From: Terfezia claveryi
Lineage: Eukaryota; Ascomycota; Pezizomycetes; Pezizales; Pezizaceae
Direction of reading: 5' to 3'
NCBI GenBank assembly: GCA_015179025.1
Contig: WHUX01000019.1
Location: 62,001-126,000, forward strand
Length of the DNA stretch: 64,000 nucleotides
The notes below the pieces were generated by a model. The model was not told where the DNA came from. It did no database searches and saw only the letters and a list, made by a program, of their open reading frames with translations. Of the stretch, positions 11,326-21,983 are shown in pieces. Position 1 is the first letter of the stretch; each line of letters opens with the position of its first letter. A program made the translations under genes and the position numbers.

Positions 11326-12750
11326 CTAGAGAGGCTGGTGAGGCGGAAGTACTCGAGTACTCGAGGCAGTGGATCCTAAGGACGCTGAGGGGGTGGCATC
11401 AGCGAAGGATTTCTTGCCTTTCCCTTTCACCTTATTTTTCCACTTTTTATTCTTCTCCCTATTATCTGTGTATGTGGAGTCCTCAGCTCCGGAGGTCGAT
11501 GCCTTAGATTCCACGGATTCTTTTGACCCATAAGCTTCGTCAATGCTGGCCATAAGAGCCATGTCCTCAGCTCTGGCGAGTGGACTTCCTCCCTTGGGTG
11601 CTCCGTCAGTCTCGGCAGCTTTGGTCATCAAGGGGCCATTTGTAGGGTTATCCGTTAAACAAGCTCTCCCCGTGATATCGGCGTCCTGGTCACCCAGATA
11701 TCCGCTTGCCCTTGTAGTTCCCCAAGGCGTAGTCCCTTTATCCTCATGCATATCACCAATCCACCCTGCCAAATCTCCATCGGTCTAACCCTGGTGGAGG
11801 AATGTTCAGAGGAATGTGCATCATCCAATAATCATAGCCCTTCTCCACTTCCACCTGATTCTCTTCCCCTCTCCCTTCCACTTTGCAGCACCCATTTGAG
11901 CATCTATTTTCGCTTGTAAGCTCACATTAGTCATCCACCTCTTCACCAAGGACTTTTCCTTCCAAAATATCCACTTCCTCAAATATACCAAGTCTGCCAA
12001 ATCGCCATATTCGCTATCCTCGGGTAGATATTTTGGTGGATCGATAAGAGCGTCCAGGGTGCGAAGGGGGTCTGTCGTAGAAGAGAAGGAGAATATTTTA
12101 CTCCCTCATCCACTCCATCAGCAGAGCCGTTTGGTTTGCGTTACTCCTGTCGATTCTCTTTGTCAATTTTTCCATTCGTAGCTCCATAATCTCCTTTACT
12201 ATTGCTCATTTGCCATGAGCTCCTTTGGTGGGCTGTTTTTCGTTACAACGCCTGAAGCAGGCAGTTCTTTATCAAAGCCGTCCTTGTGCAGCACCCCAAG
12301 GGCGGCAAGTGCGTCTGGGAGCGTCTCCTTAGTCACAACCCCCTTATCTTGAAGCAAGTTTCCCAGGTCCTGGGTAGTCACAACTCCCCGCTCTTCTAAT
12401 ATGGCACCCAATAAATCCGCGAGCACTCCTGCATCCCCAGCTCCCGCATTTTCCGCTTACCTCCGGTTTGTCGACATTCGGACTTAGGTTTACTTTTTTG
12501 CGCTTGTCGTCGTATTACAGTTTTCATATTCGTATTCTCAGGTGTAGGAGAAGGTTACTTTTGCGAGACGCTGCTCGACGCGGAGATGCCTTTCATGGGC
12601 TAGATAGAGAGACAGATCGGAGGATGTGAAGTTTTTGAAGTTTGCTTTGTGATGACATTGAAGTTGGTCGAGGCTCAGCTGGAGATAGGTAAAGAGGCGT
12701 GGTGCGGGGCCACCCATTAGGGTAACCCCTGTGCGGACGTTATCAGCCAT
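11326..12750 (-). pseudogene. Decayed gag/ORF1-like retroelement fragment with 15-residue repeats
   Basis: Several frames on the minus strand belong together but are broken by stops and shifts. A possible start (MADNVRTGVTLMGG) lies at 12750-12748. A segment at 12426-12199 contains about four units of the pattern L-x2-L-x4-GVVTK-x2-L (RGVVTTQDL, KGVVTKETL, LGVLHKDGF, SGVVTKNSP). A charged stretch at 12060-11850 contains GDLADLVYLRKWIFW. The last part, 11772-11326, is Ser/Lys-rich with KGKGKKSFADATPS. SFADAT-like endings after a basic run occur in LINE ORF1 proteins, so I favour a gag/ORF1 relic, with low certainty. No reverse transcriptase is seen beside it. Confidence 0.3.
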
Positions 12751-12801
12751 AACAGGAGGCTGGTCGTCACGGTCAGTCGATAGTATATCCCAGTAGTACC
12801 T

Positions 12802-12852
12802 GAGTAGATGTAGTCTGGTTGGCACAAGCCTCTCGTAGAGGAGTAGATGTAG
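12802..12852 (-). repeat. Micro-insertion 3 (27 bp) with 12-bp target duplication
   Basis: GAGTAGATGTAG stands at 12802-12813 and 12841-12852. The 27-bp insert 12814-12840 reads TCTGGTTGGCACAAG and then a perfect hairpin CCTCT-CGT-AGAGG whose final G is shared with the repeat. In the element's own orientation the hairpin is 5' and the GTGCCAACCAGA tail is 3'. Confidence 0.85.
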
Positions 12853-13025
12853 GTACAGAAAAGAGCTACACATAACGCCGTAAGTAAGCACCCTGTCGAG
12901 TAGATGGGAAGAGGATACTTACCAGGTTTTTGGGACGTGTCCTGCCACAATGAATGCTCACGAATACTATAGAGTAACGGAGCTGAAATGTGCACAGCGT
13001 AAATGTCAAACGAGAGAGGTATGTG

Positions 13026-13059
13026 TCGTGTGTAGGTGCCAACCAGACTATCGTGTGTA
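13026..13059 (+). repeat. Micro-insertion 4 (16 bp) with 9-bp target duplication
   Basis: TCGTGTGTA at 13026-13034 and 13051-13059 flank GGTGCCAACCAGACTA (13035-13050). This is a tail-only copy without the hairpin. Confidence 0.85.
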
Positions 13060-13171
13060 TATATCGTGCACGACAGGTTTGTGCTTCAGAGGCGGTGATG
13101 AGTGGACATGTCGTTTTTTTGGTTAGAAAGAGTGACTGTAGATACTGGTCTCCACGCTCGGGCTGGGCCTA

Positions 13172-13833
13172 CGGTGGTGTCGCGTTATAAGAAACTGTGA
13201 AATTTGTATGGGAAAATAAGAAACTCTCGTTATAGGAAAGTTTCTTAAGTCTTTGCTTAGTAACACATAGAGTTTCTTATAACGAAGTTTGCAGTTGGTC
13301 CATGTCGCATGAGCCGCAACAATTACCCCGCCGCATTGTGCAAATTGCTTCTCCACCAATTTACAGTGAAAATCAAGTGAATAAAGTCTCATTCTACTTG
13401 CCGAAGTTCCCGCTATTCAGATAAATTGTTTTTCAATTAGATTGTTGTCCTACTAAGTCATGCTGGGTATGTCATCCAAGCCAGTTCAAACTCGCCAGGC
13501 ATGGACTGAAAAGAGCGAGAGGAGTTCGCTCCCATCATCATATGCTATACGCCGAGAAGCCCTTGAACTTCTTCGTCTCTTTCTTCTTCAAAATCCTCAT
13601 GTCAATCTACAGAAAGGCGAGCAGCTGGAGGGTCTGTTATATCGAGAAAAGCGGGATTTGAGGGTCTAGAAGGTATGGCTCGCCGGACGCAGCATCAGAT
13701 AGACATTACCAGGTATTTTACCCCCTCCTCGGACATTTCCTAATTTTTGTGTATATCTCTCGTTATAAGAAACCTCGCGTTATAAGAAACTCTGTGGTGG
13801 TCCCAAGCAGGTTCTTATAACGCGACACCACTG
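13172..13833. mobile_element. 662-bp inverted-repeat element with pogo/Fot1-like ends and TA target site
   Basis: Left end CGGTGGTGTCGCGTTATAAG (13172 on) matches the complement of the right end at 13810-13833 apart from two bases over about 24 bp. TA flanks both sides (13170-13171, 13834-13835). Subterminal repeats of CTCGTTATAAGAAAC occur near 13225 and 13758-13795. There is no DDE transposase; the only frame of note is a 69-aa ATG-started one (13460-13669) with a helical segment ALELLRLFLLQNPH. The TA target and end sequence fit a non-autonomous Tc1/mariner, probably pogo/Fot1-type, element. A captured host exon is possible. Confidence 0.7.
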
Positions 13834-14456
13834 TAGCACCTTCAAAGGAGACGTCACGCCACCTTTGTGTGGCCAGCATCGACACATTGCTCTCATCTCA
13901 TCCGAGATAGTTTAATTACGTAGCAAGCATCTCAGGAATAAAGGTTTCGCTTGCTCATCCTTCTCGACAGGTGATATTCCCCACAAGAATTCCCCGCCTT
14001 TGGATGCCCGCAACCCCCCGCTACTGCAATTGTAGCTACTTAGCTATCGAATCACCATCTTGAACAGCCAATAAGAATACCGGTATCTGCTTTGTACTGC
14101 CTGTTGGTGCATAGAGATATTACATGTACATGAAGCATCTAGACCCTGGCTGGACCACTCTGAACACGTACTGAGTCTGCCTGAGCGAACTATTTTACAC
14201 AACTTACTTGGAGAGCAGAGTATCAATGGATCCTGAGGCCCACCTATCAGCATGTATCATAATTTTATTGTTATTCAGTATCAAGTTCATGTAAATTGCT
14301 CCAGGCTAGCTCATCTACAATTGCGCCTAGAGCAGTTATTTGACTCTACTCCCAATGCATACACCATTCATCTGGTAAGTCGAATTCTTACCCCCGTTTT
14401 CCACCTTCTAACCCCCCCCCCCCCCCCAACTGGCTTCGACGCGTCGACCCGGTTGG

Positions 14457-15440
14457 TTATAATAATGTATGCATTCGATCTAAATCAGGATGAGTAAAAT
14501 TTGGCGGAAGTTTCTGTTGCTCACGAGTGGGATAATAGCGGTTCAGTATGCCATGTAGAGTGAGCAACTGATATCGATCTGCATGAGATTTAAGGGTGAT
14601 GTTGCAGAATAGCCTAGGTGCATTGCTTGCATATCGGTCAATTCTAGAAATGTAAAGTGATACCAGATCGCCAACATTAGATGGCGCAATTTGTTGAAAT
14701 TTGCTGTATCTTAAACTCATTTGAGTACGAGCCTTTGCAGTATTGGCCTGAACTCGAGCCAATATAATAGAGGAATCTGGTACACAATGTATAGTTAGTA
14801 ATTTAGCTTTAATATATTAGATTTAATACCTGAGATAGGTACCTATGTGCTCCTGACTCCTCCATACCCCTGACTCCTCTGCATCTGCTTCTGACTCCTC
14901 TGCATCTGCTCCTGACTCTTGCGCATCTGAAATGTCTATTCGAACTTGAACTACTGTCCGAAACAGGTAGTGAGTCTCTTGTCAATAATGAGGAGCCATC
15001 ATTAGAATCGCCTGATGAATATCGAAAGACTGGCTGACCATCTGACCGAGGTCCCATTTTTGGTAGAGCAATTTCATTACCACTTTCAGTAATAAGAGTT
15101 GCTTTATTCCGTTGTGATGCTGGGAGTGGTAATGTGCGTAGCTTGATTCTGAATACAACCTTATATGGTGTATATCCTGTAGTAGAATGGACCTGGATTA
15201 TATTAGGTAAGTTGAAATAAAACTCAGATGACTATGGCGAGATATTATTATTAAACATACCTGAGCATTCATTACTAGGACTATAACCGGAAGTCCTTTA
15301 GCCCATTTGTTGGTTTTCCGCTCCTCTTTCCATGCATAAAGCTTGTCCTCAGACATACGGCATTGAACGCCTGGCTTTTGTCCAGGTTTCTGCGATGTTG
15401 GCGTTCTACACCGGGCCAGAACATTGCAGAAACATCATAT
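14457..15440 (-). pseudogene. Decayed intron-bearing integrase-type transposon gene (3' part)
   Basis: The minus strand reads as exons with well-formed introns. The first, ending LPVIVLVMNAQ, is followed by GTATGT...CAG. The next opens HSTTGYTPYKVVF, the usual spacing of the end of an integrase core where N.. HSS.. .TPYE.VFG is found. It runs into a Ser/Asp-rich segment ending HRYLSQ, then an intron with TTACTAAC branch site. The last (14762-14457) has VGDLVSLYISRIDR and RLFCNITLKSHADRYQLLTLHGILNRYYP in two pieces, typical of the small C-terminal domain after the integrase core in integrase-type (SCAND3-like) eukaryotic transposases. Frame agreement across the second intron is poor, so it is probably dead. 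The catalytic core upstream is not recognisable. Confidence 0.45.
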
Positions 15441-15949
15441 CTGCCTTAAAGAGTTAAGATGTCCGAGCTTTATATAAATATCCTCCAAAGCTCATGAGAC
15501 CTGGTACAATGTTAAACAGATTGTCTGAATTTCTCCTCCAAGCATGTCGTCGAGTAAAGTAAATGTGAATACGTAGAGTATAACGGCAGACTGCGAACAT
15601 GGTAGTCAAGAATCTCATGAATACTGTTGATGACCTTCAAAATGAGTTGAATATAGCTGGAACGACGCCCTCCTCAAGAATCCCATCAGTTACCTCTGAG
15701 ATACCTACCGTCATGTAAGCGTATTAGGTGGAAACAGTGATGCGGGTAAGCGACTAGATGCCCTCGCTGTAAGTTCAGACTTTAGATAGCCCTGCAGACA
15801 GAATACATACAAAGGGAGGACGCAGTTCCTGATGCAAGTACTCGGTCAGGGTGTAGTCTGAGAAGTATCTGTAGTATGTATTTGGGTACTCATGTACTGA
15901 ATTCGAGATAGGAAGGGAGGACAGGCAGATATCTCACTGAGTAGGATAA

Positions 15950-16136
15950 CAAAAAGGGTTCCCACCGCCCTGCCTAAGTCAGGTGGAGGTACTCCCTTGC
16001 CAGTTGCCACCCTTATTTGGGTAGGGTGGTTAAATCCCCACGTCTAAGGTGGGAATCGAACCCTGGGCTGTTGTCGAACCGCGCCCCCCATGAGAACGGA
16101 ACCCGGAAACCGGAACCCGTTACGCCATGGGGGGTT
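15950..16136 (-). mobile_element. tRNA-derived SINE, copy c
   Basis: Minus-strand copy of the SINE at 21984-22225. It has an A box (TGGCGTAACGGG), a B box (GGTTCGATTCC) and the common body ending GGTGGGAACCCTTTTTG. A single pyrimidine-rich leader of about 45 nt precedes the tRNA-like head, as in the other copies. Confidence 0.8.
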
Positions 16137-16380
16137 TGGTGAGTGAAATGATACCAGGGGAGAATATAAACCACTGAATCTCGCAGGAGTGGGCTGACTT
16201 GTAGAAAGCAAGTACTGTATATAGTGGCAACCATGTCCCGAGAACAAACAACCTTCCTAGCCACACAACACTGTGCTGCAAATTGATTAAAGGTATGTCA
16301 AACCATCTCCCTGCTCTTTGATCACAGCTTTTTGAGTGCTGATCCTACAGTTTGGTGAATATCAATGCCCGCCTGCCACC

Positions 16381-18579
16381 GTGCTGATCCTAAGCATACA
16401 AGAGCTCGGGGTTCCGGGTTAACTGCAGCGTAACGGTCCGACAGGACGGATGCGGGTGCCGGTCTCAATGAATGCAGCAATGCGTACGCAGTTCACCTGC
16501 GGAGGCTTAAGGAGCAAAGGCAAATACTATAGCGGGGTGGTAGCCGCATAGTTCTCTACTGATTCAACTCAGTAAGTGGGTCTGGTCCACTACAAGTTAT
16601 GGAAAGCGGGTAACGCCGTGAGTATGTCCCATAGCGAAACTGAGAACTGATGAGGGAGACGACAGAAAGAAGCCCCCGAGGCTGGTGGAGTAGGGCAGTT
16701 CTCGCCTCCCTTCCGGGCTTGGGCAGGCAGCTGCCGGGTGAAAACAGTGTCCGTCCACCCTGTTGTCGGTAATACCTCCGGGGGGACCCCGAAAGGGGTA
16801 AGGGCAAGTTGTGCCCTAGGTCGGAAAATTAATGTTGACCTCCGGCAGCAATGCCGGAAGGATTTAACACACCATCAGGGCATGTCCTGTTGGAAGATCC
16901 CCCCCGTTTGTGTCTCGAACGTTGAACCACTACAGGACAAGATAGCAGACATGAAGCGCTGTTGGGCAGCTAGAGCAGTCAAGACAGGCGACCAACAAAT
17001 AAGGGACTATATTCAAGGGGACACGTCATGGCAAATTAGCAACGACCTACACCGGACAAGGACCCCAATCTCGGAAGCCTTTTTTCTAAATGGAGCCGAC
17101 ATAGAAGAACTTTCATGGGGTGACAGAGAGGATACAACACCCTTCCCTCTAACTCAGAAGGTAATTATGGACCCTAAGTCGGAACGCTCTAAGCAGATAG
17201 GCCCTTGGGCAGCAGGTATAGGCTCAATACGAGAAGAAGGATGGAGAGTCTGTTACACCGACGGCACAAGACGTAAAGGGGTGGTAGCCAGCGGAATCCA
17301 CAGTGAGGATCAGACAGGAGGCATCCCTAAGGACTATGGAGGCTATCTGGGAGACCATGCCACAGTAGCGGATGGCGAACTATTTGCGATACAACTGGCT
17401 CTACTTAACGAAGACTCACCTATGATAGCGATCTTCTCGGACTCCCAGGCCGCGATCCAAGCTATCCTCAATATGAGCTCAGGTTCTCCACACAGATCTG
17501 GTATCGAAAGAGGAATCAAGTCCCTCATCACCACAAACCCACATAGGGACCTCCAGATCTCGTGGGTCAGAGGCCATTTAGGCATCCCAGGCAACGAAAA
17601 GGCGGACCGGCTTGCAAGCTTACAGCCCCACCTGGGGGAATTCACGTGCCAGGCACAGACAACAACAGAAGGAGGGCTACGTTCAGTCTCTAAAGCCAGA
17701 CGAAAGGAAGCAAGAACTAAGGCGGGTTTCGGGGTAAGAAGAGTGGAGTGGGATTGACAAGCCCTGTCAGCTTACACTTGGCTACGAACTAACAGAGGCC
17801 CGCAACGGAGCTGGCTTTACCATATTGGCAAGGCGGAATCAGCAACATGCACTTGTGGTCACCCCACTGAGACCGGAGAGCACATCGTTTTCGTTTGTCC
17901 ACGTTTCGACCGGATACGCAGCGGCTTGTTGGGGGGGAGGGAGAGCTGGGAGGAGCTCGACAAACTAGATTGGAGGAAAGAAGGGGAAGGAGAAGAGTCA
18001 TATGAAGCTACGGAGGCCTTCTTCAGCCTTCTTTACCGTGAGCTTACGTGAGGAGCTGTCGGGGGAGAGAGAAAGAGAGGGATTCACGAATTTTCACGAG
18101 TTTCCTTGGTCCAGCCTCAGTCATTATTCCAGTTCCATTATCTCAGGTCTGTCAGTACATACGGTTATTTCCAGTTTATCTCAGTTTCTTAGTCCTTCAA
18201 GTTCATCATTTGGCAGTCGAAACGAGTCTCCTTATCCCAGTTCATATGTCATATTCCCTTCAGTCCACCATCCACTAGTTCCGTCTATCACGAGTTCCCC
18301 TTGTTTTACCAGTTCATACGTCTCTTGTTATACAGCTCATAAGTCGGGGGAGCGAGCCCAGTCAGGCTCTTGAGTCATCGGCTAAGTCCGTTAGTGACAG
18401 CATGGGGCTTCGTCTCGGGTTTGATGTTTGTATTTACCTCGCGTGGGTCTGGCAGATTAACTTGCCTTTCCCTTGAATCCACTGGGTTTCCGTGTGGCTC
18501 CTCATAGCCCCCCTAATGGGGCTGCATAGGAGTACTGAGTATTTAAAAAAAAAAAAAAAAAAAAAAGTGCTGATCCTAA
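16381..18579 (+). mobile_element. LINE copy 1 with 13-bp target duplication and poly(A)
   Basis: GTGCTGATCCTAA is perfectly duplicated at 16381-16393 and 18567-18579. Between them lies a 2173-bp insert (16394-18566) ending in TACTGAGTATTT and A22. Its 3' half codes for RNase H and a zinc knuckle. Its first 450 bp is G-rich and non-coding (CCGGGGGGACCCCGAAAGGGG-like near 16777), looking more like a LINE 5' region than an interior. The element is therefore either 5'-truncated within a rearranged copy or internally deleted. The duplication proves target-primed insertion. Confidence 0.85.
16738..18051 (+). pseudogene. LINE pol C-terminus: RNase H plus CCHC knuckle
   Basis: C-terminal part of a Tad/I-like LINE polymerase, translated within the element 16394-18566. 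After a post-RT segment (ISEAFFLNGADIEELSWGDR) the RNase H domain shows the ordered acidic residues WRVCYTDGT (Asp), VADGELFAIQ (Glu), IFSDSQAAI (Asp) and RGHLGIPGNEKADRLA (His, Asp). An in-frame TGA at 17755-17757 interrupts it. The frame continues as a zinc knuckle (CTCGHPTETGEHIVFVC) and ends FFSLLYRELT at 18051. In active relatives this RNase H degrades template RNA during integration. With no reverse transcriptase and an internal stop the copy is inactive. Confidence 0.8.
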
Positions 18580-20001
18580 CCCTAACCTCCTTTTACTGAC
18601 AAACCACGCCCTCTGCACCCCAATAAAAGTATACCCACAGAGCTGTAGGAGGAGGAATTAGGAATATCGGTATATTCAATAGTAAGTTGTGAGAGGTTCG
18701 TTGTTCCGACTGCTGCTATGGTCGAACCACTATAACGAACTAAAAGGAAATACAGGTAGAAATCGGCCGCTTATGCCCCTCCACCAGTCACCTTCGCCCC
18801 CCATTCGGATGTCTTTGTCACAATTGCCCACTATTGGCATCGATTCTTCTTCTTCTTCTTCTTCAACCTTGCCACCTGGTAGGCAAGAGCATTTCTTACC
18901 AGCATCGAGTGATTGCATGGCATCAGGTCCCCTCCCCCGTTGGGAGAACCCACAGCGCGTCAACAGTCAAACCTGAAGACGTGCCTTCCCCCCCCCCCCC
19001 TCACCCCGGCGGCACGATAGTGCACCCAAAAACCGTAATGAGAAACAGCTATGCTCGAAGGCTAAAAAGATGAGCTACGAAGCACAATCAGTCCTCTTTG
19101 CGGAAAGGGAAATGCCTCGCATTAAAATAAAAATTTTAAAAAAAAAATACCTCCCTCCTCGACAGCTTACCTCATTTCCCCCTCCCCCCCCTCTAACGAT
19201 GTCCTCACCATATAAATATCCCGCCCCGTATTTTGTTAGCTGATTGTCTACAAGGCTAAGTTAAGAGGGGAGGGGTGGGAAGGTGGGGATGGAAGCACTA
19301 CGCATTCCGAACTTCATATTATACCCTTAAGTTATTAAGCATATAATATTGTTTCATCAAACTTGTCTGCGTTTAAACATCACAATCTCCTCGGGAAGAA
19401 TTTACTATTCCCGTATGTACATGTTCTGGTCCGTTGCGGAATCCAGTCTATACCGGAATGGACTGGATTCCGTAACAGACTAGAATATACATATGTATCT
19501 CAATCATGCAAACTTACTCCAAGAAACTTCCTCTGCGAGCTGGGAGACTAGTACTTACTTCTATACAGACATATTACATATATAGTTCAGTATCAAGTTG
19601 CAAACCCTATTCCATGCTCACATGCAATTTACCCAGATATTTCAAGCAGTAGGTAATGCACTGATGTGCTCTCCGATGCTTTGTTCGAGCAAATACATGC
19701 CCTACATCTACGGAAAATATCTAAAATTTGAGCACTAAGTACTTAGTCATTGGGAAGAGTAGAACGCTATTTTATTTGAGGACCCGCATATAGAAGGGTG
19801 AAACTTTCTTTCCCAGCAGTCGCTACACGTTTCCCCAAGAAAAAGACTAGAGTATAAAACTATAACATTGTATCACCTTGAATTCAAACTGCAGCCTTCC
19901 TAGTGCCAGAAACATTATTTCGCTTCCAACCCACACAGGGGATCCTTAAAATCCCCAACAACCAACCCTCTTCCCACGAGTACACCCAGCGCCGGTAACG
20001 A
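18580..20001. other. No gene; simple repeats
   Basis: Contains a CTT repeat (about 18844-18868), C-runs near 18990 and 19180, and an A-run near 19134. Apart from the fold-back repeat at 19424-19485 I see nothing structured. Confidence 0.5.
19424..19485. repeat. 62-bp fold-back repeat
   Basis: Arms 19424-19448 and 19461-19485 are inverted copies of 25 bp around a 12-bp spacer. The inner 12-13 bp (CGGAATCCAGTC) pair perfectly. The three mismatches between arms are all transitions (G/A or C/T). It may be a small fold-back element. Confidence 0.65.
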
Positions 20002-21032
20002 TCACAAGACAAGATTTCTCTCATACCCAGGAAGCATGTCACGGCTCCCATCCCAAAGGACCGATATATCCCCCTCGTAGTCAGGAAACATCTCGAGGCT
20101 ATCATCCAGCATGGCTGAAATTTCATTGAAATCCATTCTCATCAGGTCATCTTGCTCCGAGTCGATAAGTTTATCCTCATCTTTAAACTCCTGTTTAATG
20201 TAAGGAGACAACGGGTAATGACCGAAAGTACAACTTGGAGAGGCTGAATGTATCCACCTCGCTTGTGGAAGAGCATCTGCAAAGCCGGTATAGACTTCCA
20301 CTTCGAGCCCCGGCGCTATGGGTTCTGGGGCAGCGGTTGTGGAAAATGACATGGAAGCTACTGAATGGATGTTAGCGCAGAGGAAGAAATAGAGGTACCG
20401 TTGATGGCGAGGAACACTATGAAATCTAGAGACATACCCGATGCGCCCATGACCGGCACAACAATCAAAGGCAATCCAGATCGCAACCAAATTACTCCAG
20501 ACCCTCCCATTACCCACGATGACATATGCGTGTAATTGGAAGACGAGATTACATCAACCCCGGTTTGAAATTCCTCTTCTAATACAGGTTCCTTAGGCGC
20601 CTCAGCCAACTGCGTAAACTGGCCCACTGATGGCACGCCATGCTGGGGGCCATCTGCCTCATGCAGCTCACTAAACACCGTTGGGCTCGCTGAAACACAG
20701 GGAGCAGAAAACCGTCCAAGCTCAGAAGGCTTACCACTGGGAGCTGTAGTCCCCGATGCTTGCAGATCACCTGCTGACGTCGGAGCTGTCCTTCTATCTT
20801 CTTGTGCCGTCAACACCTGGGGTCTGTGTGGAGGTGATTGCGTTTCGATGGACGTAGACAGTGCATTCTGGTTTACTCCAGAGACGCTAAGGGGCGTTGC
20901 CAACTCAGGTTGGGCTATTCCGGTTGACGATTTGGCGACAGCGCGAACGATGATTGTGTCGTAGATGACTTCTTCTTTTTGTTTCCGTGGTCGGCCTCGA
21001 CGGCGTTTCTTGGGTGTTTGGTGAGAAGGCAT
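20002..21032 (-). CDS. AT-hook DNA-binding protein, 317 aa, two exons
   Basis: Exon 1 is 21032-20438 and exon 2 is 20360-20002, joined by a 77-nt intron with GTATGT donor, GCGCTAAC branch site and TTCAG acceptor; phase 1 joins ..MGAS to VASMSFSTT. The start MPSHQTPKKRRRGRPRKQKEE places a canonical AT-hook (RRRGRPRK, core GRP) within the first 20 residues, expected to bind the minor groove of AT-rich DNA. The rest is Ser/Thr/Pro-rich and disordered, with an acidic C-terminal half (KQEFKDEDKLIDSEQDDLMR, MFPDYEGDISV) that could activate transcription or bind a partner; that is inference. A 139-aa frame in another phase (21324-20905, MERLATEGSTSP) overlaps the 5' end and might be an alternative or upstream exon. 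No family beyond the AT-hook is recognised. Confidence 0.65.
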
Positions 21033-21325
21033 ATTGCCTAGGTGTTGAAGTCGAAGTGGGTTCTGTGCTAGGTGCTCTGTAGTCTTGGGGATTCCTGGTA
21101 CTTAGGTGGTTTAGGTTCTTGGGGCACAATGGCGTTCCACAGATCAAGTCGATGCTGAGATGTAGGGTGTACGCTGAGAAGTTGTGTGGGGACGGTATTG
21201 GGATAACCCGTTGTGATCTGCGCGCTCGCTTACCACACCCGCACTCCGGTGGACCGTTGGGCGGCAACTCGGCTGTCGGCGTCAAGAAAGGAGACGTAGA
21301 GCCCTCCGTAGCCAACCTCTCCATG

Positions 21326-21356
21326 TAGTCTGGTTGGCATCCCCGTGGGGGTGTCC
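21326..21356 (-). repeat. Micro-element relic without visible target duplication
   Basis: TAGTCTGGTTGGCAT followed by a CCCC-GTG-GGGG hairpin: the same tail-plus-hairpin layout as 44060-44092 with a different stem sequence. Flanking direct repeats are not recognisable, so it is probably older or rearranged. It lies at the start of the 139-aa frame upstream of the AT-hook gene. Confidence 0.55.
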
Positions 21357-21522
21357 AGCTGTTGAATTCCTACTGAAGCTTGAACGATTAGTCAATAGGC
21401 AGGGGAATACCAGTAATTTAACACCTGCGCCGATATCTTGACTATACGCTGCCGGGCTACTCGGTGGGGGTTTCTGGAATGGTCGTTTGGAGTGATTGAC
21501 GAGACTTCTCGGTAGTGACACA

Positions 21523-21550
21523 GCATAAAGTGTAGTCTGGCTTGCATAAA
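21523..21550 (-). repeat. Micro-insertion 5 (14 bp) with 7-bp target duplication
   Basis: GCATAAA at 21523-21529 and 21544-21550 flank GTGTAGTCTGGCTT. The tail is the GCCAGACTA variant of the family. Confidence 0.65.
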
Positions 21551-21846
21551 TGATGCCCCACCAAGAGCTCAAACACCTTCCACACAGTTAGCGATTATAT
21601 TTCTAGTGCTAATAGCCTTTCACTCCGAGTGTACAGCCGCTGAATTATTAACGGTATGTACAGTACTCCATCAAGAATCCAAGTGGCCCACCACAGTCCA
21701 TAAATACCACAGAGTCGAATGGTTGCAGGCAGGAGTAGCCACTAGATAATTCTGCCAAGAGGGTGATCGTGAGGACTATACTGACGAGGACAGAAGCGCG
21801 GGGTGAGGTTGACTCTCTACGAGAAGCTTGTGCCAACAAGACTATG

Positions 21847-21874
21847 AGGTTGAGAGCAAGCCAGACTAGGTTGA
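21847..21874 (+). repeat. Micro-insertion 6 (14 bp) with 7-bp target duplication
   Basis: AGGTTGA at 21847-21853 and 21868-21874 flank GAGCAAGCCAGACT. Together with the first base of the repeat it reads ..CAAGCCAGACTA, the same variant as 21530-21543. Confidence 0.65.
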
Positions 21875-21897
21875 AAAGCAAGGTAATTCTGTGTCAG

Positions 21898-21930
21898 GAT
21901 TCAAGTGTGCCAACCAGACTAGATTCAAGT
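21898..21930 (+). repeat. Micro-insertion 7 (15 bp) with 9-bp target duplication
   Basis: GATTCAAGT at 21898-21906 and 21922-21930 flank exactly GTGCCAACCAGACTA. This is the cleanest tail-only copy and defines the core sequence. Confidence 0.9.
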
Positions 21931-21983
21931 CATCCTGTCTAAGTTCCTGCACCCTTAAAGGTGGAAACAGACTATGGCAGTGG

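Noticed and set aside
18567..18595. Telomere-like CCTAACCCTAACC after the LINE copy
   Set aside because: Only two units, and they partly overlap the LINE target duplication; not a telomere tract.
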